From: an uncultured Synergistia bacterium
GTDB lineage: Bacteria > Eremiobacterota > SpSt-956 > JAKJGF01
DNA: 10,354 bases
Assembly (NCBI GenBank): GCA_937888925.1
Contig: CALARM010001193.1
Location: forward strand, 1 to 10,354
Direction of reading: 5' to 3'
Both the position numbers and the translations under genes were made by a program. This document shows positions 1 through 7,391 of this stretch, piece by piece (the stretch's first letter is position 1; each line of letters begins with the position of its first letter). The notes beneath the pieces were generated by a model that was given only the letters and a program-made list of their open reading frames with translations, did not search any database and was not told the origin of the DNA.

Positions 1-1869
1 CTGTTTTTTAGGAACATTGTTTTCTTCACCAAAAAGGCTTATTTCCTGAACTTTTTTCTCCACTAATTTAGTTTTTAATGAAATTTGCTTCCCGAAGAAT
101 CTCTCCAGGGAATTTTCTATTTTGTTTTTATTGTCTTCTATGCGATCTCTGTAAAAAGAATGAGTAAAAGACAGAGTTAATATATTACCTTTTAATTCAG
201 TTAATTCTCCCTGAATAAGAGGCTGGTATATAGGCACATTTTCCGCTTTAAACCTGTAAAGGAAATCTTCCCACCGTTTTTTTATCATATGAAAATCCAG
301 GCCTTTTTCTGTCTTTTCTTCTACGGCAGAAGGCGGTATATATGGAGGTTCCTCTTCCAGAGCTGCTGCAAATATCTCTTCATCCGGAACTGGCAGGGAA
401 GAGCTTATTTCTTCTTCCTGTTCCAGTAGTTCTTCAGGGGGAATAGTTTCTCTGTATGATTCCGCAACAGGCGGGACAGCAACGGGAATAGCCGGTGCGG
501 ATACTTCTGCTACGATATTTTTTCCCGGTCCATCCGGAGAAAATTCTCTGCCTGTTTCCGGCAGAACCTGTTTGATTACCCGGTCAGTTTCGAGTTTTTC
601 AGAGAATTCTCTAGCTGTTTCCGGCAGAACCTGTTTGATTACCCGGTCAGTTTCGAGTTTTTCACGAAGTTCTCTGCCTGTTTCCGGCAGAACCTGATTT
701 GTATGTATAATTTCAGGTAATCTTTTAATTTTTTCTTCCAGTTCTGCCAGTCTTTCTTCCATAACATCAGGTGATCTGTCGGCAGATCTGTGGCACATAC
801 GGAGGAATGTTATCTCAATCTGTGTATGCCACTGAGTATCCCATGTCAATTGATATTTTAAATCTGTAAGCAGCTTTAACATATTCATTATTTTCGGAAC
901 AGTTATATTTTTTGCCTGATTCTCCATTTTTTTTATGGAATCAGGTATTCTGTCTACAAGTCCCTTCTGGGAAGGACATATTTTAATTACAAGGAGATCC
1001 CTGAAATATTTTATAAATTCTTTTATGATCTGGTTTATATCCTTGCCTTCTTCTATCAAAGCTCTTGTCAGTGTAAGAATGGTTCCTCCATCCTGTTTTA
1101 TTACACAGTCTGCAAGGTCTAATAAAATTTTTTCACTCAAATTGCCAAGGACCATTTCCGCATCAGATAATTTTATATCTCTTCCTGAGAAAGATATGAC
1201 CTGATCCAGCATACTCAGAGCATCACGAAGAGAACCTTCGGAACTTCCCGCTATTAATTTTAATACTGAATCTTCTATCTTTAAATTTTCTTTGTTTGAA
1301 ATATCTTTAAGATGATTTATCGTATCATTAATGGAGATTCTTCTGAAATCAAAACGCTGACACCGGGATAATATAGTTGGTAAAAGTTTATGAGGTTCTG
1401 TCGTAGCCAGGACAAATATAACATGTTTCGGAGGTTCTTCAAGTGTTTTAAGAAGTGCATTGAAGGCTTCTTTTGTCAACATATGGACTTCGTCTACTAT
1501 ATATACTTTATATCTCCCTTTTGTAGGTGCGTATTTAACCTTTTCTCTCAGTTCCCTTATTTCATTTATTCCTCTGTTTGAAGCACCATCTATTTCTATT
1601 ACATCAAGAGCTGAACCGTTAGAAATCTGCATGCATGTTTCACATCTGTTACATGGTTCAGGAGTCGGCCCTTTTTCACAGTTCAGTGCTTTGGCAAGTA
1701 TTCGTGCAGTACTGGTTTTCCCCGTGCCTCTCGGACCGCAGAACAGATAGGCATGGGTTATTCTCTCATGATCAATAGCATTTTTTACGGTTTTTGTAAC
1801 GTGAACCTGACCTACGATTTCGTCAAAGTTCTGAGATCGCCATTTCCGGTATAATGAAAGAAAAGACAC
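1..1869 (-). CDS. dnaX: DNA polymerase III subunit tau/gamma (clamp-loader ATPase), 3' end outside window
   Basis: This is the clamp-loader motor that opens the sliding clamp and, as tau, bridges the polymerases and helicase. The reading frame is open for 623 codons down to base 1, so the C-terminus is missing. Visible motifs are Walker A GPRGTGKT (45-52), four zinc-ligand cysteines C64, C73, C76 and C79, Walker B with DEVH (126-129), and sensor-1/arginine-finger SRC (168-170). Domain III runs to about residue 365. It is followed by a Pro/Glu-rich tau linker with an internal 21-residue repeat and a conserved-looking C-terminal domain. I chose the GTG start at 1869-1867 because AGGTGG (1880-1875) lies 5 nt upstream and the product begins VSFLSLYRKWR, as in the family; an in-frame GTG at 1878 overlaps that ribosome site. 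Family assignment is certain; the exact start is likely but unproven. Confidence 0.97.
   Translation of the reverse strand, partial: MSFLSLYRKWRSQNFDEIVGQVHVTKTVKNAIDHERITHAYLFCGPRGTGKTSTARILAKALNCEKGPTPEPCNRCETCMQISNGSALDVIEIDGASNRGINEIRELREKVKYAPTKGRYKVYIVDEVHMLTKEAFNALLKTLEEPPKHVIFVLATTEPHKLLPTILSRCQRFDFRRISINDTINHLKDISNKENLKIEDSVLKLIAGSSEGSLRDALSMLDQVISFSGRDIKLSDAEMVLGNLSEKILLDLADCVIKQDGGTILTLTRALIEEGKDINQIIKEFIKYFRDLLVIKICPSQKGLVDRIPDSIKKMENQAKNITVPKIMNMLKLLTDLKYQLTWDTQWHTQIEITFLRMCHRSADRSPDVMEERLAELEEKIKRLPEIIHTNQVLPETGRELREKLETDRVIKQVLPETAREFSEKLETDRVIKQVLPETGREFSPDGPGKNIVAEVSAPAIPVAVPPVAESYRETIPPEELLEQEEEISSSLPVPDEEIFAAALEEEPPYIPPSAVEEKTEKGLDFHMIKKRWEDFLYRFKAENVPIYQPLIQGELTELKGNILTLSFTHSFYRDRIEDNKNKIENSLERFFGKQISLKTKLVEKKVQEISLFGEENNVPKKQ
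544..696. repeat. 63-bp tandem repeat, about 2.4 copies, inside dnaX
   Basis: The copies begin at 544, 607 and 670, so the period is exactly 63 bp (21 codons) and the reading frame is kept. The first two copies match at about 57 of 63 bases. The third is a 27-bp partial copy identical to the start of the first. The repeat encodes the motif VLPETxRELxEKLETDRVIKQ in the flexible linker between the clamp-loader core and the C-terminal tau domain. Confidence 0.95.
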
Positions 1870-2033
1870 TTCTACCACCTGATTTTCTTTTTCTGAATTT
1901 CCCCTGATTAAAGCTTATAAATTCGACTTAAATATATAAAGTCCTTTTACAGAATTTTTCAGAAATTTTATAAAGGATTTTTTCTTTGTATAAAAGAATA
2001 ATTTATATAGATATTATAAAATTTGAAAGATAA

Positions 2034-2062
2034 ATTAAATACTTATTACCACTTCAGGTAAA
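2034..2062 (-). promoter_or_regulatory. candidate dnaX promoter
   Basis: On the minus strand, TTTACC (2062-2057, 4 of 6 to the -35 consensus) is followed by a 17-bp spacer and TTTAAT (2039-2034, 5 of 6 to the -10 consensus). This would give a leader of about 160 nt before dnaX. The region is very AT-rich, so chance matches are easy, and no stronger alternative was seen. Confidence 0.35.
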
Positions 2063-2075
2063 AGAGTCCGGAAAA
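2035..2075. promoter_or_regulatory. dyad module (TACC-N6-GGTA) upstream of dnaX, copy 1
   Basis: On the plus strand TTACC (2046-2050) and GGTAA (2057-2061) form an inverted repeat around a 6-bp spacer. The surrounding 41 bp match 10294-10336 at about 31 positions with a 2-bp gap, and the dyad is kept although its spacer differs. It overlaps the candidate dnaX -35 box, as an operator would. It could equally be a dispersed repeat. Confidence 0.4.
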
Positions 2076-2082
2076 CTATGAA

Positions 2083-2104
2083 TAGTGAGTAGTGATACTC
2101 ACTA
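2083..2104. repeat. perfect 9-bp hairpin with GTGA loop
   Basis: TAGTGAGTA (2083-2091) pairs perfectly with TACTCACTA (2096-2104) across the four-base loop GTGA, a GNRA-type tetraloop if transcribed on the plus strand. It directly abuts copy A of the structured repeat. There is no T-run after it, so it is not an obvious terminator. Confidence 0.6.
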
Positions 2105-2190
2105 ACAACCATGACCGGTTCGGTTACAACGAATTATGAGAAGCTGTTCCTCCCGTCACGCGTTACTCGTTATGCGTTACGATTCTCATA
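2101..2190. repeat. structured two-hairpin repeat, copy A
   Basis: The 42-bp head (2101-2142) matches the head of copy B, exactly 110 bp downstream, at 33 of 42 positions. It contains a small hairpin, TGACCG/CGGTTA (2112-2126, one G-T pair). A second stem, TATGAGAA (2135-2142) with TTCTCATA (2183-2190), encloses a loop with three degenerate heptamers (GCGTTAC, TCGTTAT, GCGTTAC; 2160-2180). The function is unknown; it may be a mobile-element relic or an RNA element. Confidence 0.6.
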
Positions 2191-2210
2191 TAAATAATTC
2201 ATAAATAGTT

Positions 2211-2292
2211 ACTAACAGGCATGACCGGAGCGGTCACAACCAGATATGAAAATTAACAGAGAGTGAAGCATAAGACTTCATCATTTTCATAT
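2211..2292. repeat. structured two-hairpin repeat, copy B
   Basis: It has the same head as copy A. Here the small hairpin TGACCG-GAG-CGGTCA (2222-2236) is perfect. The larger stem is ATATGAAAAT (2244-2253) with ATTTTCATAT (2283-2292), 10 perfect pairs, and its loop holds a nested TGAAG/CTTCA hairpin (2264-2280). The loop sequence is unrelated to that of copy A. It ends 43 bp before the phosphomannomutase start. Confidence 0.6.
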
Positions 2293-2323
2293 AAATTCCT
2301 GTTGTGGTAATTATGTAAATTAA

Positions 2324-2330
2324 GAGGTGA
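2324..2330 (+). promoter_or_regulatory. ribosome binding site that selects a TTG start
   Basis: GAGGTGA lies 5 nt upstream of TTG at 2336. The in-frame GTG at 2327 is part of this Shine-Dalgarno sequence, so it is unlikely to be the initiator. Confidence 0.7.
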
Positions 2331-2335
2331 CATCA

Positions 2336-3709
2336 TTGAAAGTAAATCCATATATATTCAGAGAATATGATATTCGTGGAGTTGTTAAAGAAGATTTTTC
2401 GAAAGATCTTATTGTAAATCTCGGTAAAGCTCTGGGAACTTTTTACAGTAATCATGGTGTTAAAGACATAACCGTTGGTAGAGATTGCCGCCTGAGTTCC
2501 TCCTCTCTCCATGACTGGCTCCTTACAGGTCTTCTGTCTTCAGGCATAAATGTCATAGATACAGGGCTATGTCATACCCCTCTCCTTTATTTTTCTCTTT
2601 TTCATCTTTCTGTCGGAGGAGGAGTGATGATAACAGGAAGTCATAATCCTCCCGATAATAACGGATTTAAAATATGCCTGGGGAAGAGTACTATTCATGG
2701 CAAAGAAATACAGGCATTGAGAAAAATAATGGAAGAAGAATCTTTTGTTTCAGGAACAGGCTCGGTCAGAGACGTGGATCTTAAAGAAATTTATAAAGAA
2801 GAGGTTTTTTCCAGGCTGAATAGGGGGGACAGAACTGTTAAAGCAGTTATAGATGCAGGAAACGGTACAGGCGGACTTTTCGCACCTGATATATACAGAA
2901 AAATGGGAATGGAAGTAATAGAACTTTACTGTAACCCTGACGGGAATTTTCCTCATCACCATCCTGATCCTACTGTGGAAGATTATATGAAAGATCTGAT
3001 TGAAAGAGTCAGGGAAGAAGGGGCAGACCTGGGTATTGCCTTTGACGGAGATGCAGACAGGATTGGCGTAATAAATGACAGAGGGAAAATTATCTGGGGT
3101 GATCAGTTAATGATTCTTTTTTCCAGAGAAATTTTAAAGGAACATCCCGGTGCATCTTTTATTTCCGAAGTTAAATGCTCTCAGACCCTCTTTGATGATA
3201 TAGAACATCATGGTGGACGTGCCATCATGTGGAAGGTAGGCCATTCCCTTATAAAAAAGAAACTTGCAGAAGAGGGAGCGCTTCTGGCAGGGGAGATGAG
3301 CGGACACATATTTTTTGCCCACAGATATTTCGGCTTTGACGATGCCGTTTATTCAGGGGGAAGACTTCTGGAAATACTTTCTAAAACAGATAAATCTCTT
3401 TCTGAGTTACTTTCAGATATTCCGGCAACTGTAAATACTCCTGAAATAAGATTTCCCTGTTCTGATGAGATAAAATTTGAAGTTGTAAAAAAAGTGGTAG
3501 AATATTTCAAGGAAAAACATAAAGTGGTGGATATAGATGGCGCAAGGGTAATTTTCCCTGAAGGATGGGCTCTTGTGAGAGCTTCAAATACGCAGCCTGT
3601 TATTGTAATGAGGTTTGAAGCTGGTACCGGAGAAGAACTTGCTAAAATAAGAAGAACTGTGGAAGAAATACTGGAAAAAATGATGAATAGAAAAGATTTT
3701 TCTTTATAA
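2336..3709 (+). CDS. phosphomannomutase/phosphoglucomutase (AlgC type)
   Basis: This cytosolic alpha-D-phosphohexomutase interconverts mannose-6-P/mannose-1-P or glucose-6-P/glucose-1-P through a phosphoserine and a bisphosphate intermediate, feeding GDP-mannose or UDP/ADP-glucose synthesis. All four active-site loops are present: the phosphoserine loop TGSHNPP with S102, the metal loop DGDADR (D237, D239, D241), the sugar loop GEMSGH (E320-S322) and the phosphate-binding loop RASNTQP (415-421). TGSHNPP with the wording that follows resembles Pseudomonas AlgC, which is about the same length (457 residues here). The TTG start is chosen for its Shine-Dalgarno spacing and gives MKVNPYIFREYDIRG, typical of the family; a GTG at 2327 would add three residues. 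It stands alone on the plus strand behind the structured repeats. Dual mannose/glucose specificity is family-level inference. Confidence 0.95.
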   Translation: MKVNPYIFREYDIRGVVKEDFSKDLIVNLGKALGTFYSNHGVKDITVGRDCRLSSSSLHDWLLTGLLSSGINVIDTGLCHTPLLYFSLFHLSVGGGVMITGSHNPPDNNGFKICLGKSTIHGKEIQALRKIMEEESFVSGTGSVRDVDLKEIYKEEVFSRLNRGDRTVKAVIDAGNGTGGLFAPDIYRKMGMEVIELYCNPDGNFPHHHPDPTVEDYMKDLIERVREEGADLGIAFDGDADRIGVINDRGKIIWGDQLMILFSREILKEHPGASFISEVKCSQTLFDDIEHHGGRAIMWKVGHSLIKKKLAEEGALLAGEMSGHIFFAHRYFGFDDAVYSGGRLLEILSKTDKSLSELLSDIPATVNTPEIRFPCSDEIKFEVVKKVVEYFKEKHKVVDIDGARVIFPEGWALVRASNTQPVIVMRFEAGTGEELAKIRRTVEEILEKMMNRKDFSL

Positions 3710-3793
3710 AGTTTTTTCTTCCGTTATAAAATATACATTACGACTATTTAAATACTATGTTGATGATAATTTCCTAATATGAAGTGAAAATAT

Positions 3794-3822
3794 TTGATCC
3801 ATGAAAAACACTATGATATAAT
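3794..3822 (+). promoter_or_regulatory. sigma70-type extended -10 promoter of the histidine kinase
   Basis: TTGATC (3794-3799, 4 of 6 to consensus) is separated by exactly 17 bp from a perfect TATAAT (3817-3822) preceded by TGA, an extended -10 (TGnTATAAT). Transcription should begin near 3829, within about 3 nt of the ATG at 3832. Confidence 0.75.
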
Positions 3823-3831
3823 AAACATATT

Positions 3832-6800
3832 ATGATATCACCTGTACTTATGAACTTTATAAATATCCCATTTGAGGAAATAGATAGAGGAATTGTTGAT
3901 GTTCTTGGCAATATTGCCCTTCAGAGCGGTGCCGTAAAGGCTTCTGTTTTTTTGTTTTCAGAAGATTTAAAAACTGTAACAGGGAGTTATGAATGGTGGA
4001 AAGAAGAAAACCATCCCTCTCTTTCTCTTAATAATTCTACAGATTTTTTTTCCGGTTATTTTGATGTATGGAAAAATTTTGAAACACTTCTTGTATCATC
4101 ACCTTTTGACATAAATAAATGGCCGGGAACAGCTTTTGCTTCCATTCTTTTCATACCTATGATTTTTAGAGGAAAACTTTATGGTGCCATGGGTTTTTAT
4201 AAAAAAGAACAGACAGAATGGCCTGATGATGCAGTTGGTTTGCTGGAATGTATGGCACCTCCTGTAATTAATGCCATTGAGAGAAAAAAAACAGAAGAAC
4301 GTCTCAGAGATAGTGAGGAAAAATACAGAAATCTTTATCATTATGCCAGTGTAGGGCTCTTTGAAACCTCTATGGAGGAAGCAAAAATAATAGCCTGTAA
4401 TAAACTATACTGCCAGATGGCAGGTTTTAATTCTGTAGAGGAAGCTATAAACCAGGATGTGCTTCAGTTCTATACAGTTCCCGCCCATAGAGAAGAAATA
4501 AAGAAAATATTAAAGGAAAAGGGTTATATAGAAAATTATGTAACTCAATTCAGAAATAAACTGACAGGTAAAAAGTTCTGGGCAGAATTCTCTGCCATAG
4601 TTAATCATGACCGAAATGTTATAGAAGGAACAATTATTGATATAACAAAAAGGAAAGAAACAGAAGAGGCTTTGATATTTAGCAGGTTTGCTATGGATAA
4701 TGCAAGAGATGCCGTATATCTGGTTGACTCGGAAAGTAAATTTGTATATGTAAATCATGCTGCCTGTAAATATCTCGGCTATTCAAGAGAAGAACTTATG
4801 TCTATGGGTATCAGTGATATAAGGCCAGGATATACAGAACAGTGGTGGAAGTCTCACATCCAGGAAATAAAAGAGAAAAAGTCTTTTATGTATGAAAGTG
4901 TTAACAAAAGAAAAGATGGAAAAGTTTTTCCTGTAGAAGTATCTGTAAGTTATCTGGAATTTTGCGGCAGAGAATATAACTGTGCCATTCTTCGTAATAT
5001 TACGGAAAGAAAGATAAGAGAAAAGGAAATAAACAGATTACTTTCCATTCTTGAATCCACCAGTGATCTTATTTCAACTGCACGACCTGATGGCACAATA
5101 CTGTATATAAACAGGGCAGGAAGGGAGCTTCTGAAAAATTCTGAATTTGTACAATATGCCCATCCCGACTGGGCTCTTGATATGGTTATGAATACAGGAG
5201 TTCATTCTGCAATAAAAGATGGTGTCTGGCACGGTGAAACAGCTATTTTATCACGGGATGGGCGGGAAATACCTGTGTCACAGGTTATTACTGCCCATAA
5301 ATCACCTGATGGCACAGTGGAATATTTTTCTACTATTTTGAGAGATATAAGTGAAAGAAAAAAAGCTGAAGATACTATTGCCGGGGAAAAGGAACGACTT
5401 TCTGTTACCCTTAAAAGTATAGGCGATGGTGTTATTGCCACAGATATTTCAGGAAGAATTACCATTATGAACTGTGTCGCTGAGAAACTTACAGGGTGGA
5501 CTCTGGAAGAAGCAGGAGGTAAAGAATTTTCTTCTGTTTTTCATATTGTTGATGATATAACAGGAGAAGTATGTGAAAATCCTGTTCAGAAGGTGCTCGC
5601 CAGTGGAAATATTGTAGAACTGGCGAATCATACCATGCTTATATCCAGGGATGGAAGGAAATTTATAATTGCTGATAGCGGTGCGCCGATAAAAGACAAA
5701 AATAATCAGATTACAGGTGTTGTTCTTGTTTTTCGTGATATAACGGAAAGAAAAAGCATAATGGACCATCTTCAGAAGCTTCAGAAGCTTGATTCTCTTG
5801 GACTTCTTGCAGGAGGTATAGCTCATGATTTTAATAATCTTCTTGGAGGAATTTTTGGCTATATTGAACTTGCCAGGGATACATGTAAAGACAGTGATGT
5901 GTACTTATCTCTTTCCTCTGCCTTCAGTTTATATGAGAAAGCAAAATCTCTTACACAGCAGCTTCTTACCTTTGCAAAAGGCGGTTCTCCTCTTAAGAAG
6001 ACAGATGAACTTACGCCTGTTATAAAAGATACTGTTAATTTTGCCCTTGCCGGTTCGAGTCTGAAATGTATTTTTAATATAGATGATCATTTATGGTTAT
6101 GTGATTTTGATAGTAACCAGATAAGGCAGGCTCTTAATAATATAGTAATCAATGCAGTTCAGTCCATGCCCGGGGGAGGTGTACTATGTGTCAGTGCCGA
6201 AAATGTTCAATCTCTTCCGAGTATTCACAGGGCTCACGGGAAAGGAACATATGTAAAAATTTCCGTAGTGGATAAAGGCGCAGGCATACCCAGGGGATTA
6301 CTTAAGAATATTTTTGATCCCTTTTTTACGACAAAACAAAATGGGACAGGAATCGGCCTTTCTATTGTATATTCCATAGTCTCCAGACACGATGGTTTTA
6401 TTGATGTTGAGTCAGAAGAGGGGAAAGGCACTGTTGTTAATATCTATCTCCCTGCATCAAAAACCGGCATTAAAGAGCGTATTATAGATGATACTGAAGT
6501 AAAACATGGAGAATGTTCCGGTAAAGGTACTGTTCTTGTTATGGATGACGATGAAGATCTCAGGAAAATCCTGGAAAGAATATTAAATAGAATTGGTTAT
6601 TCAACTGTGGTGACAGCAAATTCCAGAGAGGCATTTTCTGCTTTTATTGAAGCAGAAAAAACTGAGCCTTTCTCTACTGTATTTCTTGATATGACCATTC
6701 CCGGTGATATGGGAGGTAAGGAAGTAATAAAAAACCTTCTCATTTTAAGACCATCACTTAAAGCGGTAGCCATAAGCGGTTATTCCGATGATCCCGTTAT

Positions 6801-6894
6801 GGCAGATCCTGAAAGATTCGGCTTTGCTGCAGGTCTCAGGAAACCTTTTTTAAAAGACGAAATTATAGAAGCGTTAAAGAAAGTGGAAAATTGA
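3832..6894 (+). CDS. soluble multi-PAS hybrid histidine kinase with C-terminal receiver
   Basis: The order is GAF-like domain (about 8-150), PAS1 (164-280), PAS2 (286-397), PAS3 (404-515) and PAS4 (524-640), each PAS ending in a DITERK-like motif. Next come HisKA with phospho-acceptor H665 in HDFNN, HATPase (N-box N769/N770/N774, G1 DKGAG at 814, F-box DPFF at 829, G2 GTGIGLS from 838), and a receiver (acidic pocket D905-D907, phospho-acceptor D953, K1004). No membrane segment or signal peptide is visible, so it should sense a cytosolic cue. The histidine-to-aspartate arrangement with an attached receiver resembles CckA-type hybrids that pass phosphate to a separate phosphotransfer protein; no such partner or output domain is in the window. 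There is no Shine-Dalgarno sequence before the ATG, in keeping with the very close promoter. The ligand is unknown. Confidence 0.95.
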   Translation: MISPVLMNFINIPFEEIDRGIVDVLGNIALQSGAVKASVFLFSEDLKTVTGSYEWWKEENHPSLSLNNSTDFFSGYFDVWKNFETLLVSSPFDINKWPGTAFASILFIPMIFRGKLYGAMGFYKKEQTEWPDDAVGLLECMAPPVINAIERKKTEERLRDSEEKYRNLYHYASVGLFETSMEEAKIIACNKLYCQMAGFNSVEEAINQDVLQFYTVPAHREEIKKILKEKGYIENYVTQFRNKLTGKKFWAEFSAIVNHDRNVIEGTIIDITKRKETEEALIFSRFAMDNARDAVYLVDSESKFVYVNHAACKYLGYSREELMSMGISDIRPGYTEQWWKSHIQEIKEKKSFMYESVNKRKDGKVFPVEVSVSYLEFCGREYNCAILRNITERKIREKEINRLLSILESTSDLISTARPDGTILYINRAGRELLKNSEFVQYAHPDWALDMVMNTGVHSAIKDGVWHGETAILSRDGREIPVSQVITAHKSPDGTVEYFSTILRDISERKKAEDTIAGEKERLSVTLKSIGDGVIATDISGRITIMNCVAEKLTGWTLEEAGGKEFSSVFHIVDDITGEVCENPVQKVLASGNIVELANHTMLISRDGRKFIIADSGAPIKDKNNQITGVVLVFRDITERKSIMDHLQKLQKLDSLGLLAGGIAHDFNNLLGGIFGYIELARDTCKDSDVYLSLSSAFSLYEKAKSLTQQLLTFAKGGSPLKKTDELTPVIKDTVNFALAGSSLKCIFNIDDHLWLCDFDSNQIRQALNNIVINAVQSMPGGGVLCVSAENVQSLPSIHRAHGKGTYVKISVVDKGAGIPRGLLKNIFDPFFTTKQNGTGIGLSIVYSIVSRHDGFIDVESEEGKGTVVNIYLPASKTGIKERIIDDTEVKHGECSGKGTVLVMDDDEDLRKILERILNRIGYSTVVTANSREAFSAFIEAEKTEPFSTVFLDMTIPGDMGGKEVIKNLLILRPSLKAVAISGYSDDPVMADPERFGFAAGLRKPFLKDEIIEALKKVEN

Positions 6895-6941
6895 GATTTT
6901 AACGAAAAGACCTCATAATTCTCCATCTGTATTGCTCCAGG

Positions 6942-7154
6942 TTAAGGATTATAATAATATAAAATAACTATAGCAATATAAATAATGCCTACAATGACAT
7001 TTCTTATTCTAACACCAGTGGTGTATCGTTTCTCATATGGTACGGATTTATCTTCAAGTTTAATTTCACCTAACCCCAGAACACCATCCGATATAAAATA
7101 TAAACCCGGAAATATTAGAAGCAAAAATATAAAAAAGCCTGTATAATTAAACAT
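6942..7154 (-). CDS. small two-helix membrane protein, unknown function
   Basis: This 70-residue frame has two hydrophobic segments (about 5-22 and 51-67) flanking a charged loop with EIKLEDKSVPYEKRYTTG. That is a sensible membrane-protein pattern and unlikely for a random frame. I do not recognise the family. The start is ATG at 7154; only a weak AGGGTAA lies well upstream. It is downstream of, and in the same direction as, the GH130 gene with a 201-nt gap, and it converges with the histidine kinase gene (47 nt between ends). The loop carries more positive than negative charges near the second helix, so both ends are probably outside, but this is a guess. Confidence 0.55.
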   Translation of the reverse strand: MFNYTGFFIFLLLIFPGLYFISDGVLGLGEIKLEDKSVPYEKRYTTGVRIRNVIVGIIYIAIVILYYYNP

Positions 7155-7163
7155 AAAAAGTAA

Positions 7164-7391
7164 TTCGTTACCCTGGATAAAAATCCTATTTCAGTTTATA
7201 TTTTACGAGAAACAGGTTTTGAATTGTCGTATTCTGATTTTTTTGTAGAAAATCCCTTTTGGGGCGGCATATTGGTAGCTAACAAAATAACGTTTACTAT
7301 GAAGAAGCTGTGTATGTTCTGTGAAGAAAATCCAGATACCTTATTAATAAAGAAATTATTGAAATTTTTTCATTATGTCTTCCATAGATAA
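7164..7391 (+). pseudogene. possible 3' gene remnant, start-less 75-codon open frame
   Basis: After a TAA at 7161 the plus frame stays open for 75 codons to TAA at 7389. The translation reads like protein (segments VYILRETGFELSYSDF and FFVENPFWGGILVANK), vaguely like the C-terminal part of a SAM-dependent methyltransferase, though I cannot confirm that. There is no start codon before ATG at 7299, which alone would give 30 residues, and no ribosome site. It overlaps the end of the minus-strand GH130 gene by 36 nt. It may be a decayed gene or a chance frame in AT-rich DNA. Confidence 0.25.

Noticed and set aside
1460..1750. Plus-strand open frame of 96 codons
   Set aside because: It is antisense to the best-conserved ATPase core of dnaX, has no ribosome site, and its residues are just the mirror of conserved codons.
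2327..2335. GTG at 2327 as the phosphomannomutase start
   Set aside because: The GTG is part of the GAGGTGA ribosome site, which is well placed for the TTG at 2336.
3690..3720. Terminator after phosphomannomutase (AGAAAA/TTTTCT stem and a T6 run)
   Set aside because: The stem is short, made almost wholly of A-T pairs, overlaps the stop codon and is separated from the T-run; too weak to call.
5225..5240. Second parS-like sequence (CACGGTGAAACA)
   Set aside because: One extra base breaks the palindrome, the left half-site is absent, and it lies in conserved kinase coding sequence.
5449..5826. Minus-strand open frame of 125 codons
   Set aside because: It lies wholly inside the histidine kinase, opposite the PAS4 and HisKA codons, with low-complexity composition.
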